A stretch of DNA of 11,240 nucleotides from Treponema sp. (GTDB taxonomy: Bacteria > Spirochaetota > Spirochaetia > Treponematales > Treponemataceae), in assembly GCA_017963165.1 (NCBI GenBank), contig JAGCTZ010000061.1:1-11240 (forward strand), in the 5' to 3' direction. Below, piece by piece: positions 1 through 6,343 of this stretch (its first letter is position 1; every line of letters begins with the position of its first letter). A program made the position numbers and the translations under genes. Under the pieces are notes generated by a model, which saw only the letters and a list, made by a program, of their open reading frames with translations, made no database searches and was not told the DNA's origin.

Positions 1-51
1 CACAGAAATTTGGTCTGTAAAAAATGACCGAAGCTGTGTCCTTTTTATTTT
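1..51 (+). terminator. Probable intrinsic terminator of a gene upstream of the window
   Basis: A two-part stem is visible. CACAG (1-5) pairs with CTGTG (34-38). Inside it TTTGGTC (9-15) pairs with GACCGAA (26-32) with one T-G wobble, leaving a 10-nt A-rich loop. A T-rich run (42-51) follows. This fits a Rho-independent terminator for a plus-strand gene ending left of the window. An alternative is a leader hairpin in the 5' UTR of the lipoprotein gene that starts at 95. The internal asymmetry (AAA against G) weakens it somewhat. Confidence 0.5.
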
Positions 52-80
52 AACAAAAACCTGAAAAGGAAAACTAAAAA

Positions 81-85
81 GGAGG
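81..85 (+). promoter_or_regulatory. Strong Shine-Dalgarno site of the lipoprotein gene
   Basis: GGAGG lies 9 nt before the ATG at 95, within an A-rich leader. It fixes the lipoprotein start. It contrasts with most other first genes in the window, which have no Shine-Dalgarno sequence. Confidence 0.85.
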
Positions 86-94
86 AATTTTTTT

Positions 95-2428
95 ATGAAA
101 AAATTTTCATGGCTTGCCGTACTTGCTATGGCAATGGTACTTACAATGGGTTTTGTGTCATGTATTAATGAACCAGACGATGAACCAAAGATATACACCG
201 TTTCTTTCGAAACAAACGGCGGAACTGCGGTAGACGCGCAGAAAATTAAAAGCGGCAAAACAGTTAGCAAACCTGTGGATCCTACAAAGAATGCAACCGA
301 AACAAAAACTTTTACTTTTGAAGGCTGGTATTTAGATAGCGAACTTACAGAGATATTTGATTTTGCTACTAAAATCACAAAGAATATTATGCTTTATGCA
401 AAGTGGACAGAAAATCCTATTCCTGCAACATATACCGTAAAACATCTTAAACAGAATGTTAATGATGACAATTATACCGAAGTTGAAGCCGATAGAGAAA
501 CAAAAAACGGCAACGTAGGCGAACAGACAATTGCAGGTGCAAAGACTTATGAAGGATTTACAGCACAAGAATTTTCGCAGAAAACAATTTCTGCAAGCGG
601 AACTGTAATTGAAATCAAATACAATAGAAGTAACATTAATTACACAGTAAAGCACCTGCAACAGAATGCAGACAATGATGGTTATACCGAAGTAACTGCC
701 GACAGACAAACACTTACTGGAAAAACAGGAGCAACGACATCTGCACAATCAAAGATATATGAACATTTTACAGCACAGACAGTCGAACAAAAGACAATAA
801 AAGCAGACGGATCTACTGTTATAGAAATCAAATATGACCGCGAAAATGTAACACTTACCTTTAATACGGACGGTGGAACCGAAATCGCTGCTGTGTCGGG
901 AAGATGGGGTGCATCTTACAGTAAACCGACAGATCCGAAAAAAACAGGTTACACTTTCCAAAGTTGGAATCCTGCGCTACCAGATACTCTTAGCGCAATT
1001 ACAACAAAGGCAACATGGACGGCTAATACAAACACTGCTTACACGGTAGAACATTATAAGCAAAATCTTAACGACGACGAATATACGCTTGTTACAGGCG
1101 ATACACAGAACCTCACCGGTACAACTAATGGGCCAACTGCTGCTACAGCAAAAACCTACGATGGCTTTACCGCACAGTCATTCTCGCAAGCTACAATTGC
1201 GGGAAATGGTTCTACTGTAGTAAAAATCTACTATAATAGAGACATCATAAATCTTACATTCAAAGCAGGCAACGGAGCCTGGAGCGACAATACCACAGCA
1301 GATAAAGTTATAAGTGAAAAATATGGCGCAACAGTCAGCGCTCCTTCTTTGCCTGCTAAGACAGGTTGTACTGTTGCATGGGACAAAACAATACAGACTT
1401 CTTTCACAACAGACGAGACCTATACAGCCTTATTCACACCTATTGAATACACAATTTCATACAGTGGTCTTCCTTCAAACATAGAAAACTTGAATACAAC
1501 GACTTACACGGTTGAAAGCAACGACTTCGGTATAAAATCAATTCGAAATGGCTCAACTATATATCTCTGGTTCGATGCGGAGACAGGTGGCAACAAGGTT
1601 TCTGTAATCGAAAAAGGAAGCATGGGAGACAAGTCTTTGTATGCACGTGCTTTTGACATTACCTATTTTGATCTAAAGAAAGGTTCCGATATAAATGAAA
1701 TATTCAGCGATTCCGAAAACCTAAATGCGTCTACTGCGACATCATTCCGAGCAAGCGCCTCTTCTCCCGCAAATGCCACATTCTATCTTGATAGTGCGGA
1801 AACTTCTGTTCCCGTATGGTATGACGAGGAAAGCAAGACAATTTATTACTATTTGCCGGAAGGTGGGATTCTCAGACTGAATGAAAACAGTAGTTATATG
1901 TTCCAATTTATGCGAAAGTTGACATATATTGAAACCAGTGACTTTGATACTTCAACTGTCAAGAATATGGGTAATATGTTCTGTGGAACTAATAGTCTTA
2001 TATCTCTTGATGTAAGTATGTTTGATACAAGCAAAGTTGAAAGTATGGATAATACCTTCAAAGAGTGCGAAAAACTTACTTCACTGGATATAAGTAATTT
2101 TAACACAAGTAAACTTAAATACATGAATGGGATGTTTTTTCTCTGTTGTAAACTTGTTACATTGGATTTCAGTAATTTTGACATAAATAATGTTATAGGC
2201 ATAGAAGATGTTTTTGGATATTGTAGCAATCTCACCACGATTTTTGTTGCGGCTGATGCAGATTGGGAAAGTTCTGAAAATTTGGATTATAATGATGTTA
2301 TGTTCGAGCAATGTAACAATCTTGTCGGTGGCGCCGGCACAGAATATGATGCAGAAAAAATCGACAAAACCTACGCCCGCGTAGATGGCGGTACAACTTC
2401 TCCGGGATACTTTACGGTTAAGAACTAA
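95..2428 (+). CDS. Surface lipoprotein with InlB-type repeats and BspA-like DUF285 repeats
   Basis: A 777-residue predicted exported lipoprotein. Residues 1-23 form a lipoprotein signal peptide (K2K3, hydrophobic core, then F-V-S-C with Cys23 as the lipidated residue). Phe at -3 breaks the enterobacterial lipobox but fits the looser spirochaetal one. Residues 34-107 resemble an InlB B / Listeria-Bacteroides repeat (ending LYAKW), with diverged copies near 252-310 and 385-449. Alternating with them are three roughly 65-residue repeats starting YTVKH/YTVEH with a Q-N-x-x-D/N-D core (113-177, 183-248, 316-382). Residues 450-600 match nothing I recognise. Residues 606-717 carry four 26-residue DUF285 repeats with the F-D/N-T-S and M-F signature. 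Such proteins are commonly adhesins or host-interaction proteins. The role here is inferred from family only, and no ligand can be named. It appears monocistronic, with the GC-rich element 2429-2543 directly after its stop. Confidence 0.85.
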   Translation: MKKFSWLAVLAMAMVLTMGFVSCINEPDDEPKIYTVSFETNGGTAVDAQKIKSGKTVSKPVDPTKNATETKTFTFEGWYLDSELTEIFDFATKITKNIMLYAKWTENPIPATYTVKHLKQNVNDDNYTEVEADRETKNGNVGEQTIAGAKTYEGFTAQEFSQKTISASGTVIEIKYNRSNINYTVKHLQQNADNDGYTEVTADRQTLTGKTGATTSAQSKIYEHFTAQTVEQKTIKADGSTVIEIKYDRENVTLTFNTDGGTEIAAVSGRWGASYSKPTDPKKTGYTFQSWNPALPDTLSAITTKATWTANTNTAYTVEHYKQNLNDDEYTLVTGDTQNLTGTTNGPTAATAKTYDGFTAQSFSQATIAGNGSTVVKIYYNRDIINLTFKAGNGAWSDNTTADKVISEKYGATVSAPSLPAKTGCTVAWDKTIQTSFTTDETYTALFTPIEYTISYSGLPSNIENLNTTTYTVESNDFGIKSIRNGSTIYLWFDAETGGNKVSVIEKGSMGDKSLYARAFDITYFDLKKGSDINEIFSDSENLNASTATSFRASASSPANATFYLDSAETSVPVWYDEESKTIYYYLPEGGILRLNENSSYMFQFMRKLTYIETSDFDTSTVKNMGNMFCGTNSLISLDVSMFDTSKVESMDNTFKECEKLTSLDISNFNTSKLKYMNGMFFLCCKLVTLDFSNFDINNVIGIEDVFGYCSNLTTIFVAADADWESSENLDYNDVMFEQCNNLVGGAGTEYDAEKIDKTYARVDGGTTSPGYFTVKN
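194..1444 (+). repeat. Alternating InlB-like and YTVxH-type protein repeats inside the lipoprotein
   Basis: The translated region (residues 34-450) is built from two repeat types in the order A-B-B-A-B-A. Type A is the InlB/Flg_new-like unit (T/G-N-G-G near its start, W near its end). Type B begins YTVKHLKQN, YTVKHLQQN and YTVEHYKQN and ends in E/K-I-K/Y-Y-N/D-R. DNA identity between copies is clearly lower than protein similarity, so the duplication is old rather than recent. Confidence 0.75.
1910..2245 (+). repeat. DUF285 (BspA-like) repeats with a 78-bp period
   Basis: Four units of 26 residues are in register: Phe617, Phe643, Phe669 and Phe695 occupy the same position in F-D-T-S or a variant of it. 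Each is followed by an M-x-x-M/T/V-F segment and a C/N-x-L turn. The last unit (F-D-I-N-N-V) is degenerate. This is the leucine-rich-like repeat often encoded by the dispersed PARCEL elements described in Treponema and mycoplasmas. The link to that family is established knowledge; membership of these copies is inferred from protein pattern only. Confidence 0.75.
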
Positions 2429-2543
2429 GCGCAAGGGATTGTAGGGGTGAGCGGCAGCGAAAACACGCGGAAGCGTGGTCGGAGGCGAAAGCCGGAGCCC
2501 CGAAAAGCCCGGTTTTGCCCGCCGCAGGCGGGCAAAATGCGCC
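2429..2543. repeat. GC-rich, highly structured intergenic element, probably a dispersed repeat
   Basis: The 115 bp start at the base after the lipoprotein stop and are about two-thirds G+C (77 of 115), in sharp contrast to the AT-rich flanks. GGGGT (2444-2448) can pair with GCCCC (2497-2501), enclosing two hairpins with GNRA-type tetraloops: CACGC-GGAA-GCGTG (2464-2477) and GGC-GAAA-GCC (2484-2493). A perfect long hairpin (2513-2537) follows. The composition break and the fold suggest an inserted repeat or structured RNA. No convincing coding frame runs through it, and the minus-strand frame here appears incidental. Copies elsewhere cannot be seen in this window. Confidence 0.6.
2513..2537. 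repeat. Perfect 11-bp hairpin with T/A flanks
   Basis: TTTTGCCCGCC (2513-2523) is exactly complementary to GGCGGGCAAAA (2527-2537) around a GCA loop. It may help end transcription of the lipoprotein gene. However, neither strand has a U-run after the stem, so it is not a canonical intrinsic terminator. It forms the right-hand part of the GC-rich element. Confidence 0.7.
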
Positions 2544-2569
2544 ATGAATTATAAAATCTAAAATCCTAT

Positions 2570-2597
2570 TCCACAAATTTTTTCATTCAGATATAAT
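2570..2597 (+). promoter_or_regulatory. Predicted promoter of the MATE gene, leaderless-type
   Basis: TCCACA (2570-2575, 4 of 6 matches to the sigma-70 -35) is followed after 16 bp by a perfect TATAAT (2592-2597). The ATG at 2607 is only 9 nt after the -10, and there is no purine-rich ribosome-binding site. Transcription would start 2-4 nt before the ATG. Confidence 0.55.
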
Positions 2598-2606
2598 TAC
2601 AACATT

Positions 2607-3986
2607 ATGTCAGATATTAAAGAACAGAATAACGCCCCTAGAGCAGAAAATAAAATGGGGTACATGCCGCTGGGCAAGCTTTTGCTGTCTATGTCGCTGC
2701 CGATGATGATTTCTATGTTTGTGCAGTCGCTTTACAATATTGTAGACAGTATTTTTGTTGCACGTATTTCGGAGAATGCCCTTACTGCGGTTTCTATGGC
2801 TTTTCCGGTACAGAACCTTATGTTTTCGGTTGCTATTGGTACTGGAGTTGGTATTAACTCTTTGCTTTCGCGCCGTCTTGGTGAAAGGAATTTTGAAGAA
2901 GTTGATAAGGTTGCAAACAATGGTATTTTCCTTACAATCTGCGGCTTTATTATCTTTATGATTGTGGGATTTGTTGTTCCTCGTCCTTATTTCCAGAGTC
3001 AGACAGATAATGTCGAAATTATTGAATACGGCGTTACTTACATGAGAATCTGTCTTATTGCGTGTGCCGGAGTTTTCTGCTCCATTACTTTTGAACGTCT
3101 TTTGATGTCTACCGGTAAGACGGGGCTTTCTATGGTTTCGCAGCTTACTGGTACGGCATTCAATCTTGTTTTTGATCCTATTTTGATTTTTGGTTTGCTT
3201 GGGTTCCCTGCGATGGGTATTGCGGGAGCGGCTGTTGCAACTGTTCTTGGTCAGTTTGCGGCTATGACTGTTTCGCTTATTTTGAATATTCGCAAAAACA
3301 AGGAAATTCATCTTTCGTTCAAGGGACTCAAGCCGGAAGGCCAGATTATCGGAAAGATTTATGCGGTTGGTATTCCTTCGATTATTGTAATGTCTATTGG
3401 TTCTATTCTGGTTTACTTCCTGAATATAATTCTTGGTTCGTTTACAACAACTGCTATTGCTGTTTACGGTGTTTACTTTAAGCTTCAGAGCTTTGTATTT
3501 ATGCCGGTGTTTGGTTTGAATAATGGTTCGGTTCCAATTGTTGGTTATAACTTTGGTGCCCGAAATAAACAGCGAGTTATGAAGACTATAAAGCTTAGCT
3601 GTATTGCTGCCTGTATGATTATGATGGTTGGCGTTCTGGTGTTTGAATTGTTCCCGGCTCAGCTTCTGGCTTTGTTTGCTGCTTCGGATGAAATGCTCAA
3701 GATTGGTATTCCGGCTCTGCGTATTATTGCTGTTCATTTCCCTATTGCGGCCTTCAGTATCATTTTGAGTTCTGTTTTCCAGGCGCTTGGTAAAGGTATT
3801 CAGTCTATGGTTATAAGCTTTGTGCGTCAGTTGATTTTCCTTTTGCCGGCTATATGGCTGCTTTCGCTTACAGGAAAAATTGACAATATCTGGTGGGGCT
3901 TCCCAATTGCTGAATTCCTGGCGCTGGTTGTCTGCTGTATTCTGCTCAAAGGAACATATGATAAAGAGATAAAAAATTTAGGATGA
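2607..3986 (+). CDS. MATE-family multidrug/metabolite efflux transporter
   Basis: A 459-residue polytopic membrane protein of normal MATE length with about 12 predicted helices. The first is near residues 22-44 and the last near 432-449. Family signatures include S-L-Y-N-I-V-D-S-I-F-V (41-51), S-R-R-L-G-E (88-93), D-P-I-L-I-F-G (190-196) with G-I-A-G-A-A-V-A-T-V (204-213), and in the second half N-N-G-S-V-P-I-V-G-Y-N-F-G-A-R-N (305-320). MATE proteins export cationic drugs or metabolites using Na+ or H+ gradients. The pattern is closest in my reading to MepA/DinF-like members, but substrate and coupling ion cannot be read from sequence. The start is chosen because it directly follows a perfect TATAAT and precedes a short hydrophilic tail before helix 1. 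The gene is probably monocistronic, with an inverted repeat pair downstream. Confidence 0.92.
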   Translation: MSDIKEQNNAPRAENKMGYMPLGKLLLSMSLPMMISMFVQSLYNIVDSIFVARISENALTAVSMAFPVQNLMFSVAIGTGVGINSLLSRRLGERNFEEVDKVANNGIFLTICGFIIFMIVGFVVPRPYFQSQTDNVEIIEYGVTYMRICLIACAGVFCSITFERLLMSTGKTGLSMVSQLTGTAFNLVFDPILIFGLLGFPAMGIAGAAVATVLGQFAAMTVSLILNIRKNKEIHLSFKGLKPEGQIIGKIYAVGIPSIIVMSIGSILVYFLNIILGSFTTTAIAVYGVYFKLQSFVFMPVFGLNNGSVPIVGYNFGARNKQRVMKTIKLSCIAACMIMMVGVLVFELFPAQLLALFAASDEMLKIGIPALRIIAVHFPIAAFSIILSSVFQALGKGIQSMVISFVRQLIFLLPAIWLLSLTGKIDNIWWGFPIAEFLALVVCCILLKGTYDKEIKNLG

Positions 3987-4008
3987 TAAAAGACTTCTGT
4001 CATTGCGT

Positions 4009-4072
4009 TGCCCTTTGACAAGCTCAGGGACCACAGGCTTTCATTTGGGGTTCCTGAGCCTGTCGAAGGGTG
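4009..4072. repeat. Inverted pair of a dispersed palindromic repeat (REPIN-like)
   Basis: CCCTTTGACAAGCTCAGGGA (4011-4030) is complementary to the arm at 4051-4070, with one mismatch (4021/4060) and two wobbles over 20 bp. The loop is about 20 nt and its ends CC/GG also pair. The same core recurs at 4723-4744 and 6305-6324. The T-rich CTTTTAT after the right arm means the hairpin could also end MATE transcription. Two head-to-head copies of a short palindrome is the architecture called REPIN in other bacteria. No transposase of any kind is seen in the window. Confidence 0.75.
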
Positions 4073-4082
4073 CTTTTATAAT
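4054..4082 (+). promoter_or_regulatory. Possible promoter of the phosphoesterase gene
   Basis: A perfect TATAAT (4077-4082) lies 17 nt before the ATG. It is preceded at 17-bp spacing by a weak -35 (CTGAGC, 4054-4059) that falls inside the right arm of the inverted repeat. A second TATAAT (4094-4099) abuts the ATG, which is too close to drive the full gene. No Shine-Dalgarno sequence is present. If the first hexamer is used, the leader would be about 10 nt. Confidence 0.4.
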
Positions 4083-4099
4083 GACACAGTATTTATAAT

Positions 4100-4759
4100 A
4101 TGAAATTATATATTTCTGATTTACATTTTTATCACAGTCAACTCAATACTCAGCTGGATATGCGCGGTTTTGAATCTGCCGAGGCAATGAACAGTTATAT
4201 GATTTCGCAATGGAACTCCAAGGTGCAGGGCGGCGACATTGTAATTGTGGTTGGTGATTTTATTGGAACTCGCAAACCTCACGAAGTAAATGCCATTTTG
4301 CACCGTTTGAACGGAAAAATCTGTTTGATAGAAGGAAATCACGACAAAGACTGGCTTGGTCGTGACGGTGTAGATTACGACCGCTTTGAATGGATTAAAC
4401 CTTATGCCGAGTTGGACGACCATGGAAATACTGTAATTTTGAGCCATTATCCAACGTTCTGTTATAATCATCAGCATACTAGAAAGTCTGACGGGTCGCC
4501 GCGAACTTATATGCTTTACGGGCATGTTCATAACAGTGCCGATGAAAAGCTTGTAAATGAGTTTCAGGAAATTACAAGGCGCACTGTGGTGACAAATGCC
4601 AAAGGTATAACGGGACCAATTCCGTGTCAGATGATAAATACTTTTTGTATGTTCAGTGATTATAAACCGTTGTCGCTGGAAGAGTGGATTAAAGTGGATG
4701 CCCAAAGGCGTGCGGCCCTCGTGGTCCCTGAGCCTGTCGAAGGGCAGGGACCGCAATGA
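4100..4759 (+). CDS. Calcineurin-like metallophosphoesterase
   Basis: A 219-residue cytosolic protein with the full set of dimetal phosphoesterase motifs: D-x-H (Asp7, His9), G-D (52-53), G-N-H-D (79-82), His116 in S-H-Y-P, and G-H-V-H (141-144). These residues normally bind two metal ions (Mn, Fe or Zn) and hydrolyse phosphomonoesters, phosphodiesters or nucleotides. The substrate here is unknown. The body of the fold ends near residue 200 (L-E-E-W-I-K-V-D). The remaining tail A-L-V-V-P-E-P-V-E-G-Q-G-P-Q is encoded by a copy of the dispersed repeat and is probably not part of the fold. The start has no Shine-Dalgarno sequence. The gene converges with the cysteine-cluster gene, leaving 2 bp between stop codons. 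Confidence 0.9.
   Translation: MKLYISDLHFYHSQLNTQLDMRGFESAEAMNSYMISQWNSKVQGGDIVIVVGDFIGTRKPHEVNAILHRLNGKICLIEGNHDKDWLGRDGVDYDRFEWIKPYAELDDHGNTVILSHYPTFCYNHQHTRKSDGSPRTYMLYGHVHNSADEKLVNEFQEITRRTVVTNAKGITGPIPCQMINTFCMFSDYKPLSLEEWIKVDAQRRAALVVPEPVEGQGPQ
4721..4754. repeat. Repeat copy inside the 3' end of the phosphoesterase gene
   Basis: GGTCCCTG (4723-4730) and CAGGGACC (4745-4752) are perfectly complementary. The stem extends by one T-G wobble and one G-C pair to 10 bp, with a 14-nt loop. Within 4723-4744 lies the same C-T-G-A-G-C-C-T-G-T-C-G-A-A-G-G-G core as in the arm at 4051-4070. In frame it encodes V-P-E-P-V-E-G. No U-run follows on either strand, though the hairpin could still slow polymerase between the convergent genes. 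Confidence 0.8.
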
Positions 4760-4761
4760 GA

Positions 4762-5238
4762 CTAATCTTTTATTAATGCCAGAACCTCTTCGCGAGTGAG
4801 CGGCTGGTTGGCAATATATTCCTGCCTGTTTTTTTCAATTTCTTCATAGGACCATAGCTTGCCATTGGGGTTATTCATTCCTGGGCATTCTGTGGCAACA
4901 TCATCCCAGGTTGCTTTATCTTTTACGACCCACGCCCAGAAAGGGTAAGTGCGGCATTGCGAAGGGCGGTGTTCATAAAGAGAGCAGCCGTTTTCCCACA
5001 AGATGCAGTCATAGTTCTTTTTTTCAATAAGTGACAGAACAGTTTTTCCTTCGTAGTAATCGGCCCAGCGGCAATATTTGGAAACAAACTCTTTGTAAGA
5101 GAGCCCGGTGCCCTGGCAAAGCCTGTCCAGGTCGGCGCGTGACAAATAGACATACCCCGGCGAATGTCCGCAGCAAAACGAGCATCGCTGGCAGGAGAAT
5201 TTTAGTCCGTCTTTGTAAAAGCAGTTTGGTTTTGGCAT
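4762..5238 (-). CDS. YkgJ-family cysteine-cluster (putative Zn/Fe-binding) protein
   Basis: A 158-residue soluble protein. The family signature C-x2-C-x2-C-C is at Cys16, Cys19, Cys22 and Cys23. Further conserved cysteines follow: Cys78 (D-C-I-L-W), Cys85 in the C-S-L-Y-E-x-R-P-S-Q-C-R motif (85-96), Cys95 and Cys118. This matches the CxxCxxCC family (PF03692 in my recollection), thought to coordinate zinc or an iron-sulphur centre. The biochemical role is not established, and I do not assign one. Length is typical. The start is the only ATG before the cluster and sits 6 nt after a -10-like hexamer, with no properly spaced Shine-Dalgarno sequence. It is divergent from the alpha/beta hydrolase gene (86 bp between starts) and convergent with the phosphoesterase. 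Confidence 0.85.
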   Translation of the reverse strand: MPKPNCFYKDGLKFSCQRCSFCCGHSPGYVYLSRADLDRLCQGTGLSYKEFVSKYCRWADYYEGKTVLSLIEKKNYDCILWENGCSLYEHRPSQCRTYPFWAWVVKDKATWDDVATECPGMNNPNGKLWSYEEIEKNRQEYIANQPLTREEVLALIKD

Positions 5239-5244
5239 CTTCTC

Positions 5245-5273
5245 ATAGTATCAAAAAGAAGTGATAATCACAA
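5245..5273 (-). promoter_or_regulatory. Predicted leaderless promoter of the cysteine-cluster gene
   Basis: On the minus strand TTGTGA (5273-5268, 4 of 6) is followed after 17 bp by TACTAT (5250-5245, 4 of 6), then 6 nt to the ATG. The expected start of transcription is at the ATG. The only purine-rich stretch (GAGAAG) touches the ATG and is too close to act as a normal Shine-Dalgarno site. Confidence 0.5.
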
Positions 5274-5289
5274 CGAGACAGTAATTTTC

Positions 5290-5318
5290 TTGCAGACCTG
5301 AAGATTGTCCTGTAAAAT
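5290..5318 (+). promoter_or_regulatory. Predicted leaderless promoter of the alpha/beta hydrolase gene
   Basis: TTGCAG (5290-5295, intact TTG) is followed after 17 bp by TAAAAT (5313-5318, 5 of 6), then 6 nt to the ATG at 5325. No Shine-Dalgarno sequence is present. The promoter lies back to back with the divergent one at 5245-5273, so the two -35 regions are 16 bp apart and could share regulation. Confidence 0.55.
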
Positions 5319-5324
5319 TATATT

Positions 5325-6296
5325 ATGAAATCAAAACGTTTCGCAAAAGCACTTAAAGTTATTTTAATCTGCCTTCTCTCTATTGTCGTATTAATTGTTT
5401 CGGTTTTGTGGTTTGGCACGGTGACCGTTTACAAAGAAAACTTTGATATCCGCATTACTTCGTCCGAGAAAAACAGACATTATGTAAGCGAATACGAAGG
5501 ATTAAGCCGCACCCAGTATCAGTTTAAATCAAACAAGGGGCAGATACTTACAGGATATTTATATTCTTCCAAAAAAGCGCCGGACGGTGTTTCGCCCAAA
5601 GCCCTTGTTGTTATGGCTCATGGCTTTGGAGGAGGCGGACATACTACCTATATGGATTTTATAGAGTATTTTGCCCGCAAAGGTTTTCTTGTTTTTGCAT
5701 ACGATGCAACAGGCAATGACGAAAGCCAGGGTCTTGGAAAAAATGATGGCGTAGGCGGGCTTCCGCAGGGAGTAATAGATCTTAATTATGCAATTTCTTT
5801 TGTAGAAAAAAGCGGCAATTTCCCTGAGCTGCCTATTGTTTTATGCGGTCACAGCTGGGGCGGCTACAGCGTAGTTGATGTTCTGAATTATCATCCCGAA
5901 GTAAAAGCTGTTGCAGAGATTGCCGGCTTTGTAAGCTCCGGAGATATGTTTCTGTCCGAAGGAAAAAATATGGCCGGAGACGCTGTTTACGCCATTATGC
6001 CATTCTTTTATATTCACGAATTTTTCAAATACGGAAAGTACAGCTTTAGCACCGGAGTAAAAGGAATCAAAAAATCAGATGCCCGTGTCATGGTCATTCA
6101 CGGCACAAAAGACGACATGGTTCCTGTTGAATACGGTTACGATATTTATTATAAGGCTTTTAAAGACACCCCGCGTGTAAGCTTTATGCTTTACGAAGAT
6201 ATGGCCCACGACGATATTCTGCGCAGCAAAGAAAAAAACTCTCCAAACACCCAATTGCTGGACACAATTATAAAGATGTTTGAAGAGGTAATATAA
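5325..6296 (+). CDS. Membrane-anchored alpha/beta hydrolase (lysophospholipase/esterase-like)
   Basis: A 323-residue protein. A single hydrophobic segment at about 9-31, preceded by basic residues (K2, K4, R5, K8, K11), acts as an uncleaved anchor or signal peptide, so the catalytic domain is probably outside the cytoplasm. The alpha/beta-hydrolase features are present: oxyanion-hole H-G-F-G-G-G (99-104), nucleophile elbow G-H-S-W-G-G (175-180) with Ser177, acid in H-G-T-K-D-D (259-264, Asp263 or Asp264), and His295 in M-A-H-D-D. The family covers esterases, lipases, peptidases and acyltransferases, and the substrate cannot be told. The region between the elbow and the acid (about 205-250) holds an aromatic-rich lid-like segment. 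It has its own leaderless-type promoter. A repeat copy sits 8 bp after the stop. Confidence 0.88.
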   Translation: MKSKRFAKALKVILICLLSIVVLIVSVLWFGTVTVYKENFDIRITSSEKNRHYVSEYEGLSRTQYQFKSNKGQILTGYLYSSKKAPDGVSPKALVVMAHGFGGGGHTTYMDFIEYFARKGFLVFAYDATGNDESQGLGKNDGVGGLPQGVIDLNYAISFVEKSGNFPELPIVLCGHSWGGYSVVDVLNYHPEVKAVAEIAGFVSSGDMFLSEGKNMAGDAVYAIMPFFYIHEFFKYGKYSFSTGVKGIKKSDARVMVIHGTKDDMVPVEYGYDIYYKAFKDTPRVSFMLYEDMAHDDILRSKEKNSPNTQLLDTIIKMFEEVI

Positions 6297-6304
6297 AAAC
6301 GGGA

Positions 6305-6324
6305 TTCCTGAACTTGTCGAAGGG
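6305..6324. repeat. Third copy of the dispersed repeat core
   Basis: TTCCTGAACTTGTCGAAGGG differs from the arm at 4051-4070 at two positions (6312 and 6314). It lies in the 47 bp between the convergent hydrolase and helicase stop codons, followed by a GGGCCC palindrome (6322-6327). Unlike the other copies it has no obvious inverted partner nearby. On the minus strand it is followed by a CGTTTTT run (6301 down to 6294), so it might contribute a weak terminator for the helicase transcript. Confidence 0.7.
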
Positions 6325-6343
6325 CCCTAGAGTTTAAGTTGTT

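Noticed and set aside
194..1444. Possible CRISPR or recent DNA tandem array in the lipoprotein
   Set aside because: The repetition is at protein level with long, diverged units in one reading frame. There are no short identical direct repeats with unique spacers.
2081..2545. Minus-strand open frame of 154 codons starting M-A-H-F-A-R-L-R-R
   Set aside because: It runs through the GC-rich structured element and antisense to the DUF285 repeats. Its residues mirror the repeat DNA, and it has no Shine-Dalgarno sequence or recognisable domain. Such frames are commonly mis-annotated where this kind of repeat occurs.
2610..3737. Minus-strand open frame of 375 codons opposite the MATE gene
   Set aside because: It is a shadow frame produced by codon bias of the transporter: very rich in Asn, Arg, Lys and Ser, with no domain. 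The plus-strand frame is an unmistakable MATE protein.
4094..4099. TATAAT touching the ATG at 4100 as the promoter
   Set aside because: Transcription from it would start inside the gene and lose the ATG. The earlier TATAAT at 4077-4082 is the better candidate.
4721..4754. Canonical intrinsic terminator at the convergent gene end
   Set aside because: The hairpin is strong but no U-run follows on either strand, so it is reported as a repeat with only possible effects on transcription.
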